A DNA stretch of 64,000 nt, taken from positions 1,488,001-1,552,000 of the forward strand of contig OY821751.1 in NCBI GenBank assembly GCA_963682055.1, read 5' to 3'. Source of the DNA: Primula veris. Lineage: Eukaryota > Streptophyta > Magnoliopsida > Ericales > Primulaceae. Under the pieces are notes generated by a model. It was given only the letters and a program-made list of their open reading frames with translations, did no database searches and had not been told where the DNA came from. A program made the position numbers and the translations under genes. Below are positions 55,256 to 64,000 of this stretch, in pieces (within the stretch, counting starts at the first letter, position 1; every line of letters starts with the position of its first letter).

Positions 55256-56372
55256 GTATTATCTTTTTATCTTTATTTTAAAAGGGTTATCTTATTTCAC
55301 CTTATTTTCTATTGGGTATCCTTTATTTTATCTTAATTTGCTCTATTTTTGTCATTTATTTGGTTTATGATTGTTTAAGTACTAGCAAAATGTATGTATA
55401 TATATATAGAAAAGTTAGGTTATTTTGAAAACTATTGTTTCTTGGTACCATTTATTCTATCTTAATTTGTTATCCTAAGATTGTATTAAGTACAAGCAAA
55501 ATATATGATACATAGTCAAAAGCTTGGTTATTTTGCATTGAAATATTTATGCATAGAAAAAAACTGCACCTTTATACAGTTCTATATAGTACTAGTAATA
55601 TAAAGTGTTTGGTTGCTGCTTAATTGTAAATAAGCTGGGAATTTCAAAGTTAAGAAAAACAAATCGGGATTTGTTATTATTCATTTTTTAGTTTTTCATG
55701 TTTAAAATTATAAATCTCAGTTTTTGAGCTGATTTACCAATTAAATTGTTTTATATAGTAGTATTAGTTATATAAGATAAGTCATTCACCTTAGAACTTG
55801 CTTGGTTGTAGCTTATGAGTTATGCGTAAATAGGCTGGGCATTTCAAGGTTGGGGGGAAAAGCTGGATTTAATGCTCGTGAAAATTATAGTTTTTTCGTT
55901 GCTAAATTTATTAAGCTCAGATTTTGAGCTGATTGACAGAATACAATCCAACTTTTAACTTTTGGAAAATGGAATAATGTTGCATCCACGCAAGGCCTTG
56001 TCATGATTTTGTAACAGATATGTTTGTTTGGACATCTGAATAAACACAAGTTATAAAGCTAGTATTGCGTTCCTCATTTAGTTTCCTTTATTGAATCTCT
56101 AATCGCTATCTTTTTGCCCCTTCTTGTTTAAGATTGTACAACTAGAAGCAAACGTATTTATAAAACATGGGCAATAGATTAATTACTTTGCCAAGTTTGG
56201 GCACTAACAAGTTTAGTCAAGAACTCCATATGTTTAGTTGGGAAGAAATTTGTATTCCTTCAATTCGACAGAAATTTCTAGACTCTTTGAAAACCAAGTT
56301 GATCTTGTCATATCATATGTCTGATAAAACCTCTTGAGCCTCTGTACTATGTAAACAATTTTTATTTTCCAG
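55256..56372 (+). other. Probable 5' UTR intron of RPS7
   Basis: The donor is AAAG/GTATTA at 55256 and the most likely acceptor TTTTCCAG at 56371-56372, 43 bases before the ATG. A second candidate acceptor is ACTTAG at 56405. A leader intron is common in plant ribosomal protein genes. It is inferred from sequence only. Confidence 0.55.
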
Positions 56373-56415
56373 TGAAAGTAACCTGTCTTAGTTGTCATTA
56401 CTTAGATCTGTGAAG

Positions 56416-58193
56416 ATGTTCACTTCAAGGAAGAAGATCCATAAGGATAACGATGCCGAACCCACTGAATTTGAGGAAGCTGTTGCTCAGGTCATCTGAT
56501 CTGTATTAACTTTGAGTCCTTTTGTTGTTAAATAAACAAGCGTATATCGTTGGATTTTAAAATTCTGTGTATCTTTTGCAGTCCCTGTTTGATTTGGAAA
56601 ACTCAAACCAAGAGCTTAAAAGTGATCTGAAAGACTTGTACATCAATTCAGCAGCGTAAGAATTCTAATTCGAGATCCTTATGTTTTCCTTTTCTTGTGT
56701 TAATATACAAGGTTTCTTAGAACTAAATCAAGTATCCCAGTCGCCTAGGTTATGTCTGATAGTAACATATTTTCTGGTCCAAAATCAGCTTCAGATAAAC
56801 AGTTTTAAACATCTACATAAAACCAGATATTTTAATTTATATGTTTTTGGCCTGAACATCTGCTTTTAAAAAGCTAAAAATCTGACTGCTGAAGACCGAC
56901 AGATTTCTAAAATAAAAAATAAGGTAAAAAACCTGTTACCATGTAGTCTGAATTGTGATTATTGATTGTGTTGTTTTATATTGCAAATCACGGTCGGTGC
57001 CACACAATAACTGATCATTATACTCTTTTGATGTCTCAAACTAGTGATCACTTTACTAAATAGATGTTGAATTAAGTAAATTTTACCTTTTCTTCCCTCC
57101 CATTTATCATTTTATGATGAAAATGGTTATCATCAACTTCAAGGTTTTTTTTGTAGTCTTATTGGTGTAATAAATGTGATTCGTATTAATCCTAAAATTT
57201 TAACTTTTCCTTTACTTGTGGAACTTCGGGATTTAATAAATTTAATGACCTATGCAAAATCATATGCACTTCTTGGAAGGAACAGACACGTCTAAACCCC
57301 CTTAAGTTTGACTTGTCCATTATAATTCATTGATGATTCAGAAACTGATCAAATTTTTATGTTTGTAGACAAGTTGACATATCTGGAAATCGCAAAGCTG
57401 TTGTCATTCATGTACCCTACAGATTGAGGAAAGCTTACCGCAAGATTCATGTTAGGCTGGTCAGAGAACTTGAGAAAAAGTTCAGTGGAAAGGTAAGTTT
57501 TGAGAACACAGACTTGGATTGTTTATATTTGTTGTAAGCAAACTTGTTTAACAACTTTTATCGTAGTTTTTGCCTGGTGTTGCAAGGGAAATGCTTTCTG
57601 TTGAGTGATTTAACTCCGAAAACATAAAATTTATAAATTATGGCGAAGACAGACTTTAGGTTTTTATAAGTTTTTTTTGTTTCCCATTAATGGTGGCTAA
57701 ACCATATTGTTTGTCACAGGATGTTGTCGTGATTGCGACACGTAGGATAATGAGACCACCCAAGAAAGGCTCAGCTGCCCAAAGGCCACGATCGCGCACA
57801 CTAACGTCTGTTCATGATGCTATGCTCGAGGATGTTGTTTATCCTGGTGAGATTGTTGGAAAGCGTATCAGATACAGAATCGATGGTTCAAAGATAATCA
57901 AGGTGCGCTAAGATTATACACTTGATAACTGAGATATGTTATGCCTATCGAATGTTGTGTCAGTGTCGTTTCTGTCAAGATATTATTGTTTCAATTTTCG
58001 TTTGTTAAGATATTTTTGTCAAGTTTTACTACCTTGGAACAGATTTTTCCCTTATTTGTTTTTGTGTTTACAGATATTCTTGGACCCAAAGCAACGCAAC
58101 GATACGGAGTACAAACTCGAGACTTTTTCTGCAGTTTATAAAAAGCTCTCTGGCAAAGATGTTGTCTTTGAGTATCCAATCACAGAAGCATAG
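56416..58193 (+). CDS. RPS7: 40S ribosomal protein eS7
   Basis: Five coding exons: 56416-56490, 56582-56655, 57369-57492, 57720-57902 and 58074-58193. All introns are GT-AG. The joined frame is 576 bases, 191 aa, the usual eS7 length. It starts [25 protein letters not shown]. The centre has [40 protein letters not shown], then [61 protein letters not shown], and the end is [38 protein letters not shown]. All are family hallmarks. The protein is part of the small ribosomal subunit and of pre-rRNA processing. Site II and telo-box elements lie upstream. No lesions are seen, so the gene is probably active. Confidence 0.96.
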
Positions 58194-58593
58194 GCCTGCA
58201 TTTGACGCTTTTAGTAATGTTTTGAGTATTTCTTACCTGAGGGATTGTTGGTTAGTTGGGAATTGTACTCGAAAACAGGATTGATGTTAAATCTTGGGTT
58301 CGATTTCATGGAAGACTTATTTTGTAGCATCTTGCTCTTTTCTTTTCTTTTTTTCGGGTGTGAACAAGTGATTTTATATCAAAGCTGAAAGTATCACAAT
58401 TTAGTATTTTCGTTTTTCTTTTTCGAATCATCACGCCTCATGATAATTAAGAATAGGTCCAAATTCCTTGATTGCAATTGAATATTGTTCCTTTTTTTAG
58501 ATCAACCAAAAAAAATAATCCTTTGCGTTTCTGATTCGAGCCAACAGACCACAATTGCTATTTGCTAGCATTGTCGTTCAGAAAGTAATTGAA
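58194..58593. other. RPS7 3' region
   Basis: Probable 3' UTR and flank. No further feature recognised. Confidence 0.5.
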
Positions 58594-58681
58594 AAATCTT
58601 TGAATGATATGAAAAAAGAGTTATTGTAGTATCTAAGGCCTTGTTTGTTTGTCCAACAAAAAGTATGGAATTGGATTAAAA
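58594..58681. repeat. 86-bp direct repeat, left copy
   Basis: It starts AAATCTTTGAATGATATG and ends GGAATTGGATTAAA. A second copy lies at 58916-59001. They flank a LINE RNase H fragment. Confidence 0.8.
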
Positions 58682-58710
58682 TCTTTTTGAAAATACAAGT
58701 GATACTTTCA

Positions 58711-58915
58711 TTAAATTAAGTCATTACAGAATAAGGACAAAAAATGGTCAGTTATATCAAAATAACATGAATTATCAGAAGCTATTCTAGCATGATTCGC
58801 TAAACAATTTACCTGAACATTTGTTGTTCTCGGGCTATTACCGCAAGTAAGTTGACGGATATTTGTAATAAAAGCTTCAATTTCCCATGAAACAAAAGCT
58901 TCAGGTTCACGAACT
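58711..58915 (-). pseudogene. LINE RNase H C-terminal fragment
   Basis: The minus strand reads EPEAFVSWEIEAFITNIRQL, then NVQVNCLANHARIASDN. This resembles the C-terminal RNase H (RVT_3) segment of plant LINEs, where a V.R..N..AD.LA motif ends the domain. Here the Arg and Asp are lost. It is flanked by 86-bp direct repeats. Confidence 0.5.
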
Positions 58916-59001
58916 AAATCTTTGAATGACATGAAAAAAGTTATTGTAGTATCTAAGGCCTTGTTTGTTTGTCCAATAAAAAGTATGGAATTGGACTAAA
59001 T
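58916..59001. repeat. 86-bp direct repeat, right copy
   Basis: It starts AAATCTTTGAATGACATG and ends GGAATTGGACTAAA. About 93% like the left copy by eye. Confidence 0.8.
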
Positions 59002-59257
59002 ATTTTGTTGGCACAAGAAGTGATGTGTTTGTTTGGCAACATATAGTTCAAATTACTAAATAATAAATTATGTACAGTGCTTAATTGTCACATGGCTTGA
59101 GAAATTTAATCTTTAGTTGAATATATTCGTACACAGAGAAGCTAAGAATTGAGTTTTTGTTTGGGGGTCCCGTAAAACTAAAATCCGACAAACTATTTAG
59201 CAAATTATACTAGGGACTACTTTGTAATGATTTAAATTAATATAAGTTTTAATTGTT

Positions 59258-59282
59258 TCAAAAAAAAAAAAAAAAAAAAAAA
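59258..59282. repeat. Poly-A run of about 24
   Basis: An uninterrupted A tract following TTGTTTC. It may be the tail of an old retroposed sequence, but I found no body or target duplication for it. Confidence 0.7.
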
Positions 59283-59529
59283 TCTCACTAAGAGCCATTA
59301 TCTACATTAGCACCTATATGTTAATAGTATTAAGTTTAGTGAAGGCAGATATGAGGCTAAATTGAGGTCTTTTATAAGTGTGAATATTTTGTTACAATCT
59401 TTTAATCGATTCTAGTGTTTAAATATGTAGAAATGGTAGCAGTATATATAAGCATAAACTTATCTTATTGTAATATCTGAATATTTCTTTTTGTCCTATG
59501 TTAAATACATTAATACCTGTGTGCAACAC

Positions 59530-59850
59530 TAATCCACGGCTGGCAGGACGAAAATACGAAAAAATCGAATCGAAAAACCAAAACTTTTTCGGGTCGGTTT
59601 CGGTTTACAATAAAACCGGACCGGAAAAAAAACCGGAAAAGTCCGAAAAACAGAAAATAAAACCGAAAAGACAGAAAAACCCCAAAGAAAAACCGAAAAA
59701 AACCGAAAGACCGAAACCGGATCGAAACAAACTGGTTCGATTCGGTCCAAAAAATAAAATGACCGAAAACCGAACCAAAAAATCTGACCGGTTTCAGTTT
59801 CGATTTTGCCAAAAACCAAAACAAACCGGACCGAACCCAACCCTAATCCA
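59530..59850. repeat. Low-complexity AACCGAAA/CCGGA-rich repeat
   Basis: Degenerate words such as AAAACCGAAAA and CCGGACCGG recur for about 320 bases. They produce spurious Lys/Pro-rich or Phe/Arg-rich ORFs on both strands. Confidence 0.7.
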
Positions 59851-60156
59851 ATTGAATAACTCTGTCGTAAATAGTATTGTAATTAAACAAGACTAGTTTC
59901 CATTACTAATTCCAAACAGAACTTTCGTGCTATATTTTTAAGAGAAAATTAAGAATTAGATCATGAAAACAAAAGTATTTAATGATCTGTCCGGTTATAA
60001 AATTCATCCCTGAATTTGGCATGCTAGCTATACACATACCATATTTTAACATTTATAGCCTTACTAGTTAAGTAGTATATACTGAATTATGGATACATCT
60101 TTAGTTTATAAAAAAATAATGCTATTTAATATTTATACACACATATATGTAAAACA

Positions 60157-60803
60157 CACTAAAAAAAAAATACCCAAATAACGATGGGATTAGTGACGGT
60201 ATTTTTTATTACGAGCTTATTAGCGACGGTTTTTATGACGGTTTTGTGACAGTTTAGTCAATTTGTGACAGATTTGTGACAGATTTTTAAATTAACGACA
60301 GGCTTGTGACAACTTTTGACTCTCACTAAATTAAACATCATTTTGTAGTGAGAATTAATAGTCTTTCAGTTTCATATGCTTCATTTAAAAGTGAGTTGTC
60401 ATTTGCTATTATATACAAGGACACACGCAAAATATGCATACATCATTTTCAGTATTTAAGTTTCGTTACTTATAATTAAACTTGTAATTAAACTATACTG
60501 ATCATAAATAATCTATATCCAAATTAAAATGAATGACATCAAAGACTATGAGAATACTCAATACCAAAACAACAACATGACGTATACAAATAAATTAAGA
60601 ATACTTGGTATCAATATAAAATAATGTTTGATTTAGTGAGAGTCAAAAGTTGTCACAAGCTTGTCGCTAATTTAAAAAGCTGTCACAAATCCGTTGCAAA
60701 TTGACTAAACTGTCACAAAACCGTCACAAAAACCGTCGTTAATAAGCTCGTAACAAAAAATACCGTCACTAATCCCGTCGCTATTTAAGTATTTTTTTTA
60801 GTG
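60157..60803. mobile_element. CACTA-type inverted-repeat MITE (647 bp)
   Basis: It starts CACTAAAAAAAA and ends TTTTTTTTAGTG. The two arms of about 190 bp (60157-60350 and 60615-60803) are inverted copies, rich in TTAGTGACGG, GCGACGGTTTTT and TTTGTGACAG words. Each arm also ends near TAGTG-like bases, so each looks like a small element in itself. No clear 3-bp target duplication. Confidence 0.75.
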
Positions 60804-60973
60804 TATAGTCTTAATTTTCTATTTTATATACCAAAAAATTACTCCTATCATCCCTAAATAAATATCACCTACGAAAATACGTGTAATTTTAACCATTAAA
60901 TTTTTCATATCAAAATTGCCGAAATGAAAAAATTAAAAATCTCATGATATAGATATGAAAAAATTGTCAGTCA

Positions 60974-61080
60974 AATATTATAAAATCTTATCTTTAACAT
61001 AGTATTGTAAGTTATCACTTTAATATATTAGTAAAGTGATAACTTACCGTATTATGTTAAAGATAAGATTTTATAATATT
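60974..61080. repeat. 107-bp fold-back palindrome
   Basis: Arms of about 48 bases (AATATTATAAAATCTTATCT onward) pair almost perfectly (two mismatches seen) around an 11-base loop, AATATATTAGT. It is probably a tiny MITE, or a hairpin able to give small RNAs if transcribed. Confidence 0.8.
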
Positions 61081-61699
61081 GTTCACTCCTATATGTCGAT
61101 CGAATATAGGATTTTCTCCCCCTGGTAAAATTGGGAGGCCAAAGCGGCATAGCAAGTTAAAAATGAATAATGAAAATTTGATTTTTTTGTTAATTTTGGG
61201 GAAGGGCATGACATTATTATCTCACCATTTATTTTATTATAATAATTATGTGATCGTTGTCGTAACAAAATTAATGAATGTCTAGCCAAAACAAAGCTTC
61301 GCTACGTTTTTATTAACTACGTACTAAGATATACATACTTCAATCGACATCGTGCTAATGGGCAATTAGATTTGCACATTCGTTTATTACCCTGTTATGG
61401 TCCATAATTAAGATGAAAAATTTCCGCATAACATGACAATAGTAAGGTCGGCCGGGTTAGTTTAAAACCAACCGATGAGAAGGATAATTAATATGTCAAT
61501 GTTGGCAACCGGAGTATTTACCATGTGGACGAACTTATCGAAATTTTAAAATGATATAGTCTTCATTTGCTTCTTTTATTTTCGATATCGCAATTTGTTC
61601 GAACCAAAACTACGGGGAAATTAACCGTGCTTAAGAGCTGTTATAACCTCTTGATTTTTTCCTTTCAAATCATAATTGTATGCATATCCTCAAAGTTAA

Positions 61700-61887
61700 C
61701 ACTATAAAAAAAATACCCAAATCGCGACGGGATTAGTGACGTTATTTTTTGTTATGAGCTTATTAGCGACGGTTTTTGTGACGACTTTGTGACAGTTTAG
61801 TAAATTTGCGACAGATTTGTGACAGATTTTTAAATTAGTGACAGGGACAGATTTTGACTCTCACTAAATCAAACATTATTTTATAGA
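61700..61887 (+). mobile_element. CACTA-type MITE, single-arm copy
   Basis: Runs from CACTATAAAAAAAATACCC to AACATTATTTTATAG. It is the same family and orientation as 60157-60350, with an internal deletion around GACAGGGACAG. Confidence 0.7.
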
Positions 61888-62548
61888 ATATGACCAAAAG
61901 TTAATTATTAGTACAATCTCTTATATACATGGTAGACTATATTTCTAAATACTTATATAATGCATTCCTCTATTATAACAAAATCTTATTTTGCGAATTG
62001 GAAATTAAATGATTCTCTATCCTTTTTCGATAATATCAATCTTCTTTTTTCAAAAAAGAAAGATCGATATCTGATTGAACAATATAGAAAATCTTTGATA
62101 ATCTTCTTATTTTGGTTGATACTTATTACTAGTAATTGAAATTCTAAATCTGGAGTCAAGAGTAAATATATACATACATCATTTGACGAGAAACTCTAAT
62201 ATGAACCCGCTGCACTATAATTAAGGGTGTGTCAATCAATATAATTTTTTTGTTTTAATTTTAAATTAATTTTAATTTAGTTGTAATTTAGGACACCGGG
62301 TGTACAATACTGTTAAACCAACAAAAAAAAATGAAAGAAGTAAATAAACTTATATGAGCCCATTCATATCTTAAAACTTTAATTACAAAACAACGAATTA
62401 ATAGCAACATCCCAAAATCCACATTTCCAAATATTCAAAACTAAACAAATTTTTGCTCCCATAATAATTAATTTACAAATAAAATTAAATTCCTAACCAA
62501 GTTATTTAATAATAATTGTCAACAAACCCCCAAAAAATTTAAAAAAAT
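61888..62548. other. Intergenic AT-rich DNA
   Basis: Nothing recognised. Confidence 0.5.
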
Positions 62549-62971
62549 TTACGTCGTCTTAGTTGCCACAGTGGCGGGCATTGGCGACACATAGCTATAC
62601 ACCGGTTGTTCCGGGCAGACGAACCTGACCATGGGCATCCCGAATCGCCCTCCACCGGCACCTGACGACACCGGTACCAAATAAACAGGTTGCCCCAGTG
62701 GCGGACCCACGGCATAATTACCATTTGTAGATATGTTCCCCTCATATGGATTAATATTTTTCTCCCCTTTGGCAGCTTCAGGAATGTGGTTCAACAATAA
62801 TTCGGAACAAGTTTTGTCAGGATATGTGCGAGCCTCGTAATTATACTCCTCATCAAACCCGAATAAGTAATCGGGATTTGATGATGTGGGTTTTGGGTCT
62901 GGTTTCGGAAAGAGGAAGAGTCGGAGCCTGTCACGAGAGAATTTCATAAATAATTTTCTTTGATATAACAT
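62549..62971 (-). CDS. Uncharacterised 140-aa ORF, possibly the last exon of a PB1-domain protein
   Basis: ATG at 62971 (MLYQRKLFMKFSRDRLRLFLFPKPDPKP). The segment RLRLFLFP, then NPDYLFGFDEEYN and a C-terminal VYLVPV and PVYSYVSP recalls the part downstream of the PB1 domain in plant PB1 (Phox/Bem1p) proteins, but no PB1 domain is present. A possible splice acceptor (CTCGTGACAG) on the minus strand just before 62927 means this could be a 3' exon with earlier exons further right. I do not see convincing ones before the window ends. Alternatives are a truncated gene or a real short protein. The Gly/Pro-rich tail shows no other motif. Confidence 0.4.
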   Translation of the reverse strand: MLYQRKLFMKFSRDRLRLFLFPKPDPKPTSSNPDYLFGFDEEYNYEARTYPDKTCSELLLNHIPEAAKGEKNINPYEGNISTNGNYAVGPPLGQPVYLVPVSSGAGGGRFGMPMVRFVCPEQPVYSYVSPMPATVATKTT

Positions 62972-63233
62972 TTTATTGGGAAACTGGAAATAAATTTTCT
63001 ATAAAGAAAACATCTCATAATGTTAAAAGATATCCTTATACGAATATTTTACTATGATCTACAAGAATATAAAATCACATAATGGTTTTTAAAATTTTAA
63101 CTACTTTGATGGAAATATTTAATTACTAAGGTAATGTAGTTAAAGTAGTCGACACAGATAGAGAAAACAGCTCATATAGTACTGTAGTAATTATTTTAGC
63201 GTATAACTAGTTACTTAGTAAACAATTGAGGTG

Positions 63234-63425
63234 CACTAAAAAAAATACCGAAATAACGAAGGGATTAGTGACGGTATTTTTTGTTACGAGCTTATTAGCG
63301 ACGGTTTTTATGACGGGTTTGTGACAGTTTAGTCAATTTGCGACAGATTTATGACAGCATTTTAAATTAGCGACAGGCTTTTGACAGCTTTTAACACTCA
63401 CTAAATCAAACATTATTTTATAGTG
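63234..63425 (+). mobile_element. CACTA-type MITE, single-arm copy with both ends
   Basis: 192 bp from CACTAAAAAAAATACC to ATTTTATAGTG, same family as 60157-60350. It is preceded by GTG and followed by GCG, which might be an eroded 3-bp target duplication. Confidence 0.72.
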
Positions 63426-64000
63426 GCGGTGTGCTTGATACGATATAAATTGTAATAATTATACAAATGTAAAGTAAAAAAATACTATATAAGATATAAG
63501 GAAAAAAAAATGATATAAATTGTGATAATTATACAAATATTTAGAAAATATATATATGATATAAGAAATTTTGTGTGGTTAAAAAGAGACAGAGTGTAAT
63601 TAGTTTTTATTTTTTATGAAAGTGGTTAATATGATAATTAATAAAAAAAAATATATGGGTAAAGTGGACAGTCATTTGGATTGACTTATTATAATAAAAT
63701 AATATAATATAATATAATATGATAATATAAATTTTCTCTTTAGCCTTGGTCCTCACTTTAATAAAAACAAAAATATATAACAAGAATATGAAAAGTTAAC
63801 TTTATAATAAGTAATACTCAGAATTAAGGTTATGATCAAAACTTAATTTCACGCTAGCCGGCTAAACATAACCAAATTATCATCATTATAAAACTAAAAT
63901 CTAAAATCTAAAATCGTTAATATCTAGATATGTTCAATCCCTTTTAAATAAATTACTATCTGTCTCTATGTAAAAATTTGTTTCCTCTCACCAAGCTAAA
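63426..64000. other. AT-rich end of window
   Basis: An AATAT microsatellite lies at about 63690-63725. No gene or bounded repeat is seen. Confidence 0.5.

Noticed and set aside
57690..57911. Separate 73-codon ORF and overlapping ORFs at 57936-58193
   Set aside because: The reading frames match exons 4 and 5 of RPS7; the apparent starts and ends lie in introns.
59498..59896. Lys/Pro-rich ORF and two Phe-rich minus ORFs
   Set aside because: These come from the low-complexity AACCGAAA repeat and have no independent support.

Overview
The window is nuclear DNA from a flowering plant. It is AT-rich, with GT-AG introns, a five-exon ribosomal protein gene whose promoter carries plant site II and telo-box motifs, plant-only gene families (CDR1-like aspartyl proteases, cysteine-rich lipid-transfer-like proteins) and dense Ty1/copia LTR retrotransposons. 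A eudicot is likely; I cannot name the species. Host genes are sparse: a small two-exon membrane protein gene (9235-10191), two related secreted LTP-like genes (27212-27511 and 29120-29431), one intact aspartyl protease gene (44071-45420), its wrecked paralogue (12462-18895), the eS7 gene RPS7 (56416-58193) and a doubtful PB1-protein-like fragment (62549-62971).

Layout. 1-1378: nothing recognised. 1384-8164: LTR element E1 with 213-bp LTRs, a PPT and a 5-bp TSD but no usable ORF. 8619-8786: a nested palindrome. 9235-10191: a gene. 10411-11538: a solo LTR with TSD CACAC. About 11786-12260: LINE remnant. 12462-18895: aspartyl protease pseudogene broken by a nearly intact copia element (12992-17834, minus) and a 235-bp solo LTR (18271-18505). 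19260-26024: E2, a relative of E1. 27-29.5 kb: LTP-like pair. 31649-33096: LINE insertion with a 5' inversion and a 14-bp TSD. 33310-43038: SIRE-like copia element (minus, 963-bp LTRs) with damaged gag-pol but an intact extra ORF after pol. 44071-45420: intact aspartyl protease. 46507-51383: deletion derivative of a related element that kept little beyond its own copy of that extra ORF. 51.4-54.7 kb: duplicated flanks, a Harbinger-type MITE and an old retroelement remnant. 55-58.2 kb: RPS7 with promoter. 58.5-64 kb: LINE remnant, simple repeats, a cluster of CACTA-type MITEs and a fold-back.

The history can be read because sequence is repeated within the window. The DNA around the aspartyl protease is duplicated, so comparing copies gives empty-site alleles for several insertions. 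The signals most worth following are: (i) in E1 and E2, many short hairpins with different stems but nearly the same eight-base loop (CCWGTCGW-like); (ii) a 12-bp-period tandem motif (GTTNNAACNNNN) found in LTRs, untranslated parts and coding sequence of the SIRE-like group, where it encodes VTTTVVT-type peptides; (iii) the extra ORF that outlives gag-pol; (iv) a copia insertion flanked by a 25-30 bp duplication instead of about 5 bp.
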